From: Arenibacter antarcticus
GTDB lineage: Bacteria > Bacteroidota > Bacteroidia > Flavobacteriales > Flavobacteriaceae
Length of the DNA stretch: 64,000 bases
Assembly: GCF_041320605.1 (NCBI RefSeq)
Contig: NZ_CP166679.1
Location: 620,001-684,000, forward strand
Direction of reading: 5' to 3'
Shown: positions 18,467-27,635 of the stretch, piece by piece
Position numbering within the stretch: the stretch's first letter is position 1
Layout: each line of letters begins with the position of its first letter
The notes under the pieces: generated by a model
Databases searched by the model: none
Told to the model about the DNA's origin: nothing
Seen by the model: only the letters and a program-made list of their open reading frames with translations
Made by a program: the position numbers and the translations under genes

Positions 18467-19741
18467 TTAATTCGTTAAATAATTGATAAGAGCGGACTGG
18501 ACGTAATATTGCTTTACGGTTTCAACCTGTGCCATTTGAAACTTCAATTGCAATTCCTGAACGTCTAAGACATCATTAAAATTAATAGTTCCTGTTTCAT
18601 AATTCTTGATAAGGATTTCTTCGGCATATTCAGCTTGTTTCAGGTTCTTGTCTTGTGTATTGAATTTAATTCGCGACTGATTACGCTGAGCAATGGCTTT
18701 GGACAAATCTGCCTTTAGCACGTTCAAACGCACCTCTTTCTGAGATTGTATCTCTTGCTTTCGCAATTCATTTTGCTTGGTTTGGGATTTATACTTATTA
18801 TTAAAAATAGGGATGGATAAGGAGACCATGGGCATAACCATATCTTTATAGGAACTGGTTATCATGGGACTATTTTCTTGATTGATATATTGCACGCCAA
18901 CCCCTACCATTGGACCACTTTCCTTTTGGTTTAACAACTCGGCCTGATCAACAGATTGGTAGAGCTTGTCATATTTAAGCAACTCCGGGTTTATAGCCAG
19001 GCTCTCGAAGCTAAAGAAATTGTCGTCTTCCGGAATTTCCAATAAAGAAACCACAGATACCTCTATATCATATTCCCGATTCATTAAACTGTTCATAGCG
19101 GCCTGTATGCCTTTGTTTTGCTCCATTAAAACATCTTTCTCTTGTTTTAGCTCGTTCTGTCTGATCTGTAATCGCAATACATCCACTGCCGATGCTTTGC
19201 CCACTTCCAAGGAGGTGAGTGCAAGGCGTTCATAGGTTTCCAAAAGCGCTATGTTCTTGTCAAGTATTTCCTGCTTGGCTCTTATTTCATAGAGCAGGTA
19301 ATAGAATTGGGAAACGGAAAGCGCTAACTTTCGCTTGGCAATGGTTACTTCAACAAATTGGGCGTCTGCCATTGAAATAGCATAATTTTCCCTTGCCGAT
19401 ATGGTTCCAAACCACGGTAACATTTGCATTACAGATGCATTAAATTGCTCCATAGGCATATCCATTTCAGGAGCTATGGCCATAACCCCAAAATTAAAAT
19501 CGGTATTTGGCAAGCTGTTCACTTCATTTACTTTTTCGAAAGCGATCTGATACAGATAATCAAACTTTTGAATCTCTGGATTATTGGTCAATGCTTCCTC
19601 AATAAGGTTCTCTAGTTGTTGAGCACTTGTAAAGTGAAAAGTGAAAAGTGAAAAACTTAAAATTAACACACCTCTTAAAGGAAGAGTGAAAAATGAAAAA
19701 CCAAAACTAGCTGCTTTTAATATGTATTTAAACTGTTTCAT
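18467..19741 (-). CDS. cusC: TolC/CusC-family outer-membrane efflux protein
   Basis: The 424-residue protein shows two repeats of long amphipathic helices and TolC-family strand segments, with ETGTINFNDVLDVQELQLKF near the end. It forms the outer-membrane channel for the CusBA pump. The ATG overlaps the stop of the S23-like gene (ATGA), so translation is coupled to it. The predicted signal peptide is unusually long (about 40 residues) and low in complexity: FSFFTLPLRGV then LSFSLFTFHFTSAQ. This stretch is encoded by GTGAAAA-type repeats on the opposite strand (19634-19700), so part of the signal peptide derives from an inserted repeat. The rest of the protein looks normal. Confidence 0.9.
   Translation of the reverse strand: MKQFKYILKAASFGFSFFTLPLRGVLILSFSLFTFHFTSAQQLENLIEEALTNNPEIQKFDYLYQIAFEKVNEVNSLPNTDFNFGVMAIAPEMDMPMEQFNASVMQMLPWFGTISARENYAISMADAQFVEVTIAKRKLALSVSQFYYLLYEIRAKQEILDKNIALLETYERLALTSLEVGKASAVDVLRLQIRQNELKQEKDVLMEQNKGIQAAMNSLMNREYDIEVSVVSLLEIPEDDNFFSFESLAINPELLKYDKLYQSVDQAELLNQKESGPMVGVGVQYINQENSPMITSSYKDMVMPMVSLSIPIFNNKYKSQTKQNELRKQEIQSQKEVRLNVLKADLSKAIAQRNQSRIKFNTQDKNLKQAEYAEEILIKNYETGTINFNDVLDVQELQLKFQMAQVETVKQYYVQSALINYLTN
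19634..19700. repeat. GTGAAAA repeat cluster inside the cusC signal-peptide codons
   Basis: On the plus strand GTGAAAA occurs three times in tandem at 19634-19654, and GTGAAAAATGAAAAA follows at 19686-19700. Between them is CTCTTAAAGGAAGAG, a small dyad. Related repeats in inverted orientation lie at 20104-20131, so the S23-like gene sits between inverted copies. Confidence 0.75.
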
Positions 19742-20097
19742 TTTTGAATATTTAATTTTGAGGTTTTAATAGAACTTACTAACATGGCAACTAATTCCTT
19801 ATTTAAACCAAAATGTATTTGATACTCTTCTTCCTTTATATAACCAGTATCTTTCAACAAATCCAACCAATACAAAGTCTCGTTAGCTTCTTTGAGGGAA
19901 ATGCTCATTTTATTTACAAAATCCTTTTTGCTTTGAGCAAATTCAGCTTCTCTAATTAATGCTCCAATCGCCGTACCACTTCTTAAAAACTGTTTGCTTA
20001 ATACTAATTCCCTTTTTTTAGAAACTAAATATTGAGACAACTTAACCACCATGATCGCAAAGGCATAACTTTTATCTGTTAGAATACTCTTACCCAT
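19738..20097 (-). CDS. four-helix-bundle protein, S23 / 23S rRNA intervening-sequence family
   Basis: The 119-residue protein is almost entirely helical. It has the family pattern: AFAIMVVKLSQYLVSKKRELVLSKQFLRSGTAIGALIREAE, then FVNKMSISLKEANETLYWLDLL, abbreviated here. Relatives are encoded in intervening sequences of spirochaete 23S rRNA genes and are scattered through Bacteroidota genomes. Their pentameric fold is shared with the Avd accessory protein of diversity-generating retroelements; a nucleic-acid-binding role is assumed, not proven. The gene lies inside the efflux operon, 12 bp after cusA and overlapping cusC by 4 bp (ATGA), and is flanked by inverted GTGAA-rich repeats. It has no evident link with metal efflux and looks like an inserted cassette. 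Confidence 0.88.
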   Translation of the reverse strand: MGKSILTDKSYAFAIMVVKLSQYLVSKKRELVLSKQFLRSGTAIGALIREAEFAQSKKDFVNKMSISLKEANETLYWLDLLKDTGYIKEEEYQIHFGLNKELVAMLVSSIKTSKLNIQK

Positions 20098-20103
20098 AAT
20101 TCT

Positions 20104-20131
20104 TCACTTTTAATTTTTCACTTTTAATTCT
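20104..20131. repeat. TTCACTTTTAA repeat pair at the cusA end
   Basis: TTCACTTTTAA appears twice (20104-20114 and 20119-20129) in inverted orientation to the cluster at 19634-19700. It encodes the last residues of CusA (EELKVKN plus stop) and the spacer before the S23-like gene. Confidence 0.7.
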
Positions 20132-23100
20132 TCTCTCCAGCTATACAATACCGGAACCACAAATAGGGTCATCAATGCTATAAGCATACCTCCAAAACTT
20201 GGAATTGCCATAGGAATCATAATATCACTTCCACGTCCTGTGGACGTTAAAACCGGTAATAGTGCCAATATGGTTGTTGCCGTGGTCATTAAACAAGGAC
20301 GAATACGTTTTTCTCCAGCCTCAACTACAGAGGCTCTTATTTCCTGTTTTGTTTCGGGCGTATTTCTATCAAAGGTTTGGGTCAGGTAGGTTGCCATTAC
20401 CACACCATCATCTGTTGCAATACCGAACAAAGCAATAAAACCAACCCAAACGGCGACACTTAAATTAATGGTGTGCATTTGAAATAAGTCCCGTAAATTC
20501 TCTCCAAAGAAGTTAAAGTTTAGGAACCAGTCCTGCCCGTAAAACCAGATCATCAAAAATCCTCCTGCAAAGGCAACTGCTATCCCTGTAAAAACCATTA
20601 AGGATGTGGCTACCGATCGGAATTGGAAATACAAGATCAAGAAGATGATTGCCAAGGCCAAAGGCACCACAAGCGATAAGGTTTTCTCCGCTCGTAATTG
20701 ATTTTCATAGGTTCCCGTAAACTGATAGTTGATCCCTTTAGGCACAATCAGTTCTCCTGAATCGATTTTTCCCTGGATAAGCGCTTGCGCATTCTCCACC
20801 ACATCTACTTCGGCAAAACCATCAATTTTATCAAAAAGAACGTACCCCACCAGGAAAGTATCCTCACTCTTTATGACTTGCGGCCCTTGCTCATATCTAA
20901 TAGTAACAAGCTCACTTAAGGGGACCGGACTTCCCTTTTCTACGGGAACATAAATATCCTTCAGATCATTTGGGTTTGCGCGCAATTCCCTTGGATAGCG
21001 AACTCGAATACCATAACGCTCCCTACCTTCTACCGTTTGTGTAAGCACCATTCCTCCAATGGACACTTGTATGACTTGTTGCACCTGCTCTACGGTAATT
21101 CCATATCGGGCAAGTCGGTCTCTGTCAATATCCAACAACAGATAAGGTTTCCCTACAATACGATCAGCAAAGACCGCTTCATTCTTAACACCTTCAGATT
21201 GTTTTAATATGTCCTCCAACTGCAGTCCAAAGGCTTCTATCTCCTTTAAATCTTGCCCTTTCACCTTAATACCCATAGGAGCCCGCATCCCTGTTTGCAA
21301 CATCACCAATCGTGTTTCAATAGGTTGTAATTTAGGCGCCGAGGTAACCCCGGGAAGCTTTGTGACTCTAACAATTTCCTTCCAAATATCATCTGGGGAT
21401 TTTATCTCTGGCCGCCAGTTTCTAAAGTATTCCCCATCATCATCTGGAATAAGTTGTGAACTGCCCACAGAAAATGGGTCCTTTAATTTAGATGTATCGT
21501 AATTAGCATTCTCCTCCCCTATTTCGTTATTTGGATTTGAAACCAAACTTCCATCCTTGAGAACAAATAATCCATCTTCATTTACTTTAAATCGCTGTCT
21601 TTTCCTTTTCTCATTTTGAATGTATTCTGATTTGTATTGGATTATGTTTTCATACATCGACAAGGGTGCTGGATCCAATGCCGATTCCGTACGACCGGAT
21701 TTACCAACAACAGTTTCAATCTCAGGAAGGCTAGCTACTGCCATATCCAATTGTTGCAATACCCGTTTATTTTCTTCAACGCCAGAATGCGGCATGGAAG
21801 TCGGCATCAACAGAAAAGAGCCTTCATTCAGGGATGGCATAAATTCCTTACCGGTATTACGCATAATCAACACACCAAAAATTACTATGGCTGTGGGTAC
21901 GGAAAGAAATAACAATTTATTGCGCAATGCCCAATTTAAAATTCGCACATAATAGTTTCTAAAAAGTGTAAACACTCCAAGAAGACCAAAACAGATGAGA
22001 CCTACGAAAATTAAATTTATAAAGAAGCTTCGATCTACTCCCAAGGGCCTCCAATATTCTGCCAATAAAAATATAATGGCAAGGGCAGACACAAATATGT
22101 TAACGTCATTGGCACGTTTTGGGGTAATCTTTTCCTTTAACGATAGGAAGCCTACTACACCAAATGCCACTAATATTAATCCAAGAGGGTATCCAAAAAT
22201 AACAGCCAACACACCTACGATTATCATTGCTCCATTAAGCATATAACGAAAGGAAGTCTTTAAGCTGCGCTTTTTAAACAAATAGGCTGCAAACGGGGGT
22301 ATTAAAAATAAGGCCACGATCAGGGATGCGGTTAGGGCTGCTGTTTTAGTAAATGCCAACGGCCTAAATAATTTACCTTCAGCACCGATCATAGTGAACA
22401 CTGGAATGAAACTTATAATAGTGGTCATTACCGCTGTCAATATAGCCCCTGAAACTTCGGAAGTTGCATTGTACACAACGGTATTCATGGGTACATCATC
22501 GTCGTTTTCATCGATATGCCGCAGCACATTTTCCGTAAGAATAACACCCACATCAACCATGGTACCAATAGCAATTGCAATACCGGATAGCGCAACAATA
22601 TTGGCATCTACATTAAACAGTTTCATGGAAATAAAAACCATCAATACAGCTACTGGTAAGAGACCGGATATTAACACCGAAGCCCTTAAATTGAATACCA
22701 TTATAATGATTACGAAAATGGTGATTAAAATCTCCAATGACAGTGCCTCGTCCAACGTTCCCAATGTTTCTTGAATGAGCTCCGTTCTGTCATAAAAGGG
22801 AACCACGGTAAGCTGGGAAGTCCTGCCATCACTCAAAACTTTAGAGGGAAGGCCTGAGCTCAGCTCCTTTATTTTCTCCTTAACGTTATTAATGACCTCC
22901 ATTGGGTTGGCACCATAACGCGCCACCACAACACCACCTACAACTTCTGCCCCTTCTTTATCTAAAATTCCTCTTCTTGTAGCGGGTCCATGAGAAACTT
23001 TTGCAATGTCCTTTAAGCGTATAGAGGTGAAATTTTCTGATGTCACCACAGCATTTTCCAGGTCGGCAATGGATTTAACATAGCCCAAACCACGTATCAA

Positions 23101-23841
23101 ATATTCCGCCTGATTAATTTCTATGGTTTGGGCACCTACATCCTTATTACTTTGTTTAACTGCTTTTACAACATCATCTAATCCGATTTTGTACTGTTTC
23201 ATCAACTCTGGGTTGACATCCACTTGGTATTCCAAAACGTAACCCCCAATAGAGGCCACTTCAGATACACCGCTTGCCGAAGACAGTGCATATTTCACGT
23301 AGAAATCTTGGATACTTCTCAATTCATGTAAATCCCAGCCACCTGTTACGTTTCCGTTTTCATCCCGGCCTTCGAGCGTGTACCAATATATTTGGCCAAG
23401 TCCAGTAGCATCCGGTCCTAGTGCCGGATTCACTGCATCAGGTAGTAGTCCTGCTGGGAGTGAATTTAACTTCTCCAGTATTCGGCTTCGGCTCCAGTAG
23501 AATTCGATATCCTCTTCAAAAATGATGTAGATACTTGAAAAACCGAACATAGATGAACTACGTATGGTCTTAACTCCTGGAATTCCTAAAAGCGATGTGG
23601 TTAACGGATAGGTAATTTGGTCCTCAATATCTTGTGGAGAACGGCCATCCCATTTCGTAAATACAATTTGTTGGTTTTCACCAATATCAGGGATGGCATC
23701 TACGGCTACAGGGTTACGTGGCAATGGACCTGTATTCCAATCAAAGGGCGCATTTATGACTCCCCACCCTACAAACAAAACAAGTAGTAATACGGCAATA
23801 AGTTTATTCTCTATGAGAAATTTGATGCTTTTATTTAGCAT
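20110..23841 (-). CDS. cusA: CusA/CzcA-type RND heavy-metal efflux pump
   Basis: This is a very large RND permease (about 1243 residues from the ATG at 23841; a TTG three codons earlier is possible). The first span (SIKFLIENKLIAVLLLVLFV) leads into a periplasmic porter domain with DAIPDIGENQQIVFTKWDGRSPQDIEDQITYPL (abbreviated), a hallmark of the heavy-metal HAE-1 family. The AIAIGTMVDVGVILTENVLRH segment carries the TM4-type proton-relay acidic residue. An extra insert of about 150 residues around 520-640 adds membrane helices, and a linker near 745-790 holds SLVSNPNNEIGEE. It pumps Cu(I)/Ag(I) or divalent cations out through CusB and the TolC channel. Its last codons lie in the repeat flanking the S23 gene. 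Confidence 0.95.
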   Translation of the reverse strand: MLNKSIKFLIENKLIAVLLLVLFVGWGVINAPFDWNTGPLPRNPVAVDAIPDIGENQQIVFTKWDGRSPQDIEDQITYPLTTSLLGIPGVKTIRSSSMFGFSSIYIIFEEDIEFYWSRSRILEKLNSLPAGLLPDAVNPALGPDATGLGQIYWYTLEGRDENGNVTGGWDLHELRSIQDFYVKYALSSASGVSEVASIGGYVLEYQVDVNPELMKQYKIGLDDVVKAVKQSNKDVGAQTIEINQAEYLIRGLGYVKSIADLENAVVTSENFTSIRLKDIAKVSHGPATRRGILDKEGAEVVGGVVVARYGANPMEVINNVKEKIKELSSGLPSKVLSDGRTSQLTVVPFYDRTELIQETLGTLDEALSLEILITIFVIIIMVFNLRASVLISGLLPVAVLMVFISMKLFNVDANIVALSGIAIAIGTMVDVGVILTENVLRHIDENDDDVPMNTVVYNATSEVSGAILTAVMTTIISFIPVFTMIGAEGKLFRPLAFTKTAALTASLIVALFLIPPFAAYLFKKRSLKTSFRYMLNGAMIIVGVLAVIFGYPLGLILVAFGVVGFLSLKEKITPKRANDVNIFVSALAIIFLLAEYWRPLGVDRSFFINLIFVGLICFGLLGVFTLFRNYYVRILNWALRNKLLFLSVPTAIVIFGVLIMRNTGKEFMPSLNEGSFLLMPTSMPHSGVEENKRVLQQLDMAVASLPEIETVVGKSGRTESALDPAPLSMYENIIQYKSEYIQNEKRKRQRFKVNEDGLFVLKDGSLVSNPNNEIGEENANYDTSKLKDPFSVGSSQLIPDDDGEYFRNWRPEIKSPDDIWKEIVRVTKLPGVTSAPKLQPIETRLVMLQTGMRAPMGIKVKGQDLKEIEAFGLQLEDILKQSEGVKNEAVFADRIVGKPYLLLDIDRDRLARYGITVEQVQQVIQVSIGGMVLTQTVEGRERYGIRVRYPRELRANPNDLKDIYVPVEKGSPVPLSELVTIRYEQGPQVIKSEDTFLVGYVLFDKIDGFAEVDVVENAQALIQGKIDSGELIVPKGINYQFTGTYENQLRAEKTLSLVVPLALAIIFLILYFQFRSVATSLMVFTGIAVAFAGGFLMIWFYGQDWFLNFNFFGENLRDLFQMHTINLSVAVWVGFIALFGIATDDGVVMATYLTQTFDRNTPETKQEIRASVVEAGEKRIRPCLMTTATTILALLPVLTSTGRGSDIMIPMAIPSFGGMLIALMTLFVVPVLYSWREELKVKN

Positions 23842-23986
23842 TTGAATCAATTGTTAAACAGTTAAACATTGAATAAGATCCTGATAACATCAGAAAATTA
23901 AGGACAACGAAATAAGCCCAAAATGGCAGGAACCACAGGGCAATTTTTCCAATCCGATTAGTTATCGGACCGGAAACTGTTTAAAA

Positions 23987-24403
23987 TCAAATTAAATAGG
24001 TCTCGTGAAGTTTTTGTATATCCTGTATGAGGTATGGAGGTTTATAATCCCTGAACGGAATGGTATTTTTGTCCAGATCCTCAAAAAGATTTATATACGA
24101 GTAGAAAAAAGTAGCAACGAAAGTTTGTTGCTCGAAAGATAATTTATCAAATGAAAGTTTAAGATTATCCAGACCCTCGACAATTATTTGTTTATCTGTA
24201 CAACAGGATTGTTCGGGAACCTCACTTTCGCAATCATTTTCAGATTGTGATATCTCCATCCCGCAGGTATGGGTATTTTGGGCCAAAGAAAAATCAACCA
24301 AAGTCTCTCCACAATAATGCATATCCAGTGCGAACGACATAGTGGTAAATAACACTAGGGTCGCCATAGCTACAGATAACATTTTATGGAAAAATGATTT
24401 CAT
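23987..24403 (-). CDS. HYC_CC_PP family protein
   Basis: The 138-residue exported protein is named for three conserved motifs, all present: H29-Y30-C31 in MHYCGETL, Cys67-Cys68 in QSCCTDK and Pro-Pro in YKPPYL near the C-terminus. The signal peptide covers about residues 1-25 (ending SFA). Additional Cys residues (THTCGME, ENDCES) suggest metal or disulfide chemistry. The family is seen with copper/heavy-metal efflux operons in Bacteroidota, and here it is the first gene before cusA. A TACCTTTG -7 element lies at 24418-24411 with no clear -33 box, which places the transcript start almost at the ATG. Function is otherwise unknown. Confidence 0.85.
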   Translation of the reverse strand: MKSFFHKMLSVAMATLVLFTTMSFALDMHYCGETLVDFSLAQNTHTCGMEISQSENDCESEVPEQSCCTDKQIIVEGLDNLKLSFDKLSFEQQTFVATFFYSYINLFEDLDKNTIPFRDYKPPYLIQDIQKLHETYLI

Positions 24404-24678
24404 AATCCTACAAAGGTATGTAATATATCAATAACTTTTTGGCGTTTATTATTTTTTTCCACAATGTTCTTCCCATTATTTGGGTTCTTTGGGATGATAA
24501 AAATCAAAATTTATAGGATAAATTAACCAAGACTTATGTCGTAGAAAAAAATGACAGGAACATTACCGGCGTCAATACGCAACGGCCACGGGTTCCATGA
24601 AGCTCATGCAGGGGGAGGGAATGAGATGTGCTGCTGTATCTAAAAACTAGACTAACAGGGCTCAACTTAAAATGGGTA

Positions 24679-25779
24679 TTAGGATTCGGTTTCTTTGACC
24701 TTAAAATTCTTGAGTTTAAACCGCACTATATCCCCAGGCTTCCAAGATTGTACTGAAGACCTCAGCAAAATACGCTGCGTATCGTCCATTGTGGTGCCCT
24801 CGCAATCGTTGGCACAACTAGTACATCGGTTACAGCATACTTTTAACTGCATATGATCGCCCAGGTACATACACTGTTCTACCATCCCACAGAGGTGTGG
24901 CTCCTCTGCGTTGCAAAAATCGGTTTCCTCGGCCCTAAAAAACAAATTCACCTTATCTCTATTTACCGATAGCGGACAATTCTTTGGTCCCGACACAAAA
25001 CCAAAGGGAGTTTTAAATCCTCCTGGCGCAACGGTAGCCACCACGTTGTTCGATTTCCCGAACAGCTCCGCTACATAGGAAGAGTTAGGGTCGTTATATA
25101 AAGCATCCGGGGTATCTATCTGCAATAATTTCCCGTTCAGCATTACCGCAATTTTATCGGCCGTAGAGAAGGCATCCTTAGTATCGTGTGTCACCAAGAT
25201 GGCGGTGATACCCATGGCTTTGATTATCTGTCGCACTTCCTCACGTACTTGATCGCGCAGAATAGTATCTAAATTACTAAATGGCTCATCCATCAACAAC
25301 AGTTCTGGTCTTGGCGCAAGTGCCCTAGCCAATGCAACTCGTTGCTGCTGACCCCCAGAAAGTTGATGGGGGTATTTTTTTACATCCTCCTTTAAACCGG
25401 TCAGATTAATAGTTTCATAAACCCGTTGCTCGGCCTCCTTTTTTTTGAGACCTTTTAATCCAAATGCAACATTTTCAAAAATGGTCAGGTGTGGGAACAA
25501 GGCATAATCTTGAAAAACCATCCCCGTTTTTCGCTTATTGGCGGGTAAGGATTTACGACCGCTCACAATAATTTCTCCACTCAGTTGAATAGTTCCCGAA
25601 TTGGGATGCTCCAGTCCTGCAATCAACCGCAATAAGGTTGTTTTCCCCGAACCGCTTTCTCCAACAAGCGCCAATATCTCCCCTTTCTCCAATGAAAAAG
25701 ACACCTCATCCACCGCATAGGTGTCGGCGTTCTGATATCGTTTACTAATATTATTTAATTCAATAATCGCCATTTTCAT
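24679..25779 (-). CDS. fbpC: iron(III) ABC transporter ATP-binding protein, Cys-rich C-terminal domain
   Basis: The 366-residue ATPase has Walker A GESGSGKT (40-47), signature LSGGQQQR (140-147), Walker B LLLMDEP (160-166) and the H-loop THD near 198. Strong similarity to FbpC/FutC-type subunits plus the neighbouring permease and iron-binding protein support iron import. The C-terminal TOBE-like regulatory domain is odd. It contains nine cysteines (268, 289, 297, 303, 315, 316, 319, 322, 326), including C-C-x2-C-x2-C-x3-C. That could ligate iron or an Fe-S cluster and report iron status, but this is inference. The gene is last in the SBP-permease-ATPase operon, 91 bp after the permease. Confidence 0.92.
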   Translation of the reverse strand: MKMAIIELNNISKRYQNADTYAVDEVSFSLEKGEILALVGESGSGKTTLLRLIAGLEHPNSGTIQLSGEIIVSGRKSLPANKRKTGMVFQDYALFPHLTIFENVAFGLKGLKKKEAEQRVYETINLTGLKEDVKKYPHQLSGGQQQRVALARALAPRPELLLMDEPFSNLDTILRDQVREEVRQIIKAMGITAILVTHDTKDAFSTADKIAVMLNGKLLQIDTPDALYNDPNSSYVAELFGKSNNVVATVAPGGFKTPFGFVSGPKNCPLSVNRDKVNLFFRAEETDFCNAEEPHLCGMVEQCMYLGDHMQLKVCCNRCTSCANDCEGTTMDDTQRILLRSSVQSWKPGDIVRFKLKNFKVKETES

Positions 25780-25870
25780 TCGTTTTATCTGCTTTTGTCT
25801 TCCGATAAGAAAGCAGCTGTTCCTTCGTATCGTCTTTCATCAAAAGCTATTGTCCCTCCTTCTCCTCCTA

Positions 25871-27496
25871 TCATTCCTTTCTACTAATCATATTATTCAG
25901 CACTATAATAGGTATCACTCCCGTTAACACCACCACCAGGGAAGCGTTTGCCGATTCTGCTATCATCTCATTGGTCGCCATATCAAAAGCTTTGGTCGCT
26001 AGGGTATGGAAGTTGAATGGTCTCAAAATCAAGGTCAGCGGGAGTTCCTTTAATATATCTACAAAGGCCAATAACACCGCTCCTGCAATACTGTTCTTTA
26101 TCAAAGGTAAATCTATTTTCCACAAGGTCCTTAGGGGTGAAGCGCCCAAGGATCGTGCCACCTCATTTACCGAGGCCCCAGTTTTCTGAAAACCTGCGTC
26201 AATAGCGTTATAACCTACCGCCATAAACCGAACAATATACGCCACCACCAAGATAAACAATGTTCCCGATAAAATCATCCCTAGCTCATGTGATATTGCC
26301 CAGTTAATTTTCCGATCTAGGCCCATCATCGGGATCATAACTCCAACTGCAATAACCGCACCAGGGATAGCATAGCCCAAGGAAGCGGTACGCGCAATAT
26401 GTTTAGTCCATCTCAGGGGACTTAGTCGGGTGGCATACAATAGAAATATGGAAATAACGGCAATGGCCACCGCGGAACCGATTGCTAGGGAGAAACTTCT
26501 GAAAATTAAGATACCGAATTCAGAGTCCACCACATTGCGCCAGGTAAGGGATACCCAATAAAAAAGTTGTGACAGTGGAAAAATAAAGCTAATCAGTAAA
26601 ACTACCATGCACAGGACTGTATACAACCATCGTGTACTTTTACGTCTAGGCATGATCCTAATTGCCGGCTTGGTACCAGCACTGCCAGCATTCCAATTCC
26701 GACGCCCTCTTTGGATATTCTCCAACCAGATCAGCACTAAAACTATTACGGTCAAAATTGCGGAGAGATAAATAGCGGTATTAATGTCCCCAAAAGAAAA
26801 CCAGGCCCTAAAGATCCCGGAGGTAAAAGTATCTACCCCAAAGTATTTCACCGTACCGTAATCATTTAAAACTTCCATACCCACCAAGGCTATTCCTCCC
26901 GCTACTGCCGGTCTGGCCATAGGAAGGGCAATCTTTGCGAACATCTGCATCCGATTGCTGCCCAAAAGAAAGGCCGCCTCTTGCATGGCACTGGATTGGC
27001 GCATAAAAGATGCCCTACAAATTACATAAACGTAGGGGAACAGACTTATAGAAAGAATAAAAATGGCCCCCGGCATATTCATGATATCGATGATGGCCCC
27101 TTTAAAATGTATATCGAAGTTATTGCGAAAAAACGCCTGTATTGGTCCAGTATATTCCAATATTCCCACATAACTATAACCCATCATATAGGAAGGAAAA
27201 GCAAGGGGAAGAATTAAAAGCCACTCAAAATACTTACGTCCGGGAAAATCGTACACAGAGACCAACCACGCCATACTCACCCCGATAAGAAAAGTAAAGA
27301 CGCCTACCCCGAGCAATAAAAGAAAGGAATTGATGAAATAAGAGGGCAATAAATTAGACGCAATATGCCCCCAATGCTCTCCGGGCTTATCGAAGAGCTT
27401 GATCAGAATAGTGAAGATTGGGGTCAGTACTAGAAGCAATATTACAATTGCCCCTCCCGTCCACTTATTCCACCAATAGGTGGTTCTTTTTGCCAT
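25871..27496 (-). CDS. fbpB: iron(III) ABC transporter permease (FbpB type)
   Basis: The 541-residue inner-membrane protein has about twelve membrane spans in two similar halves. Each half has an EAA-type coupling loop for the ATPase: EAAFLLGSNRMQMFAKIALP in the first, EVARSLGASPLRTLWKIDLP in the second. The fused double permease is typical of FbpB/SfuB/HitB iron(III) importers, not of sulfate or spermidine systems. It follows the substrate-binding protein gene by 139 bp. Confidence 0.93.
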   Translation of the reverse strand: MAKRTTYWWNKWTGGAIVILLLVLTPIFTILIKLFDKPGEHWGHIASNLLPSYFINSFLLLLGVGVFTFLIGVSMAWLVSVYDFPGRKYFEWLLILPLAFPSYMMGYSYVGILEYTGPIQAFFRNNFDIHFKGAIIDIMNMPGAIFILSISLFPYVYVICRASFMRQSSAMQEAAFLLGSNRMQMFAKIALPMARPAVAGGIALVGMEVLNDYGTVKYFGVDTFTSGIFRAWFSFGDINTAIYLSAILTVIVLVLIWLENIQRGRRNWNAGSAGTKPAIRIMPRRKSTRWLYTVLCMVVLLISFIFPLSQLFYWVSLTWRNVVDSEFGILIFRSFSLAIGSAVAIAVISIFLLYATRLSPLRWTKHIARTASLGYAIPGAVIAVGVMIPMMGLDRKINWAISHELGMILSGTLFILVVAYIVRFMAVGYNAIDAGFQKTGASVNEVARSLGASPLRTLWKIDLPLIKNSIAGAVLLAFVDILKELPLTLILRPFNFHTLATKAFDMATNEMIAESANASLVVVLTGVIPIIVLNNMISRKE

Positions 27497-27635
27497 TTAA
27501 TTATGTGAATCATTGTTTTGGGCTTCTATTAGAAAACCAAAACATTTAATACTTTTAGATAAAAATCAAGGCAGGTCTATATCAATACAAACAAGAAACA
27601 AACCCACTTCCCTAGATCTTAATCCCTTTTCCCTA

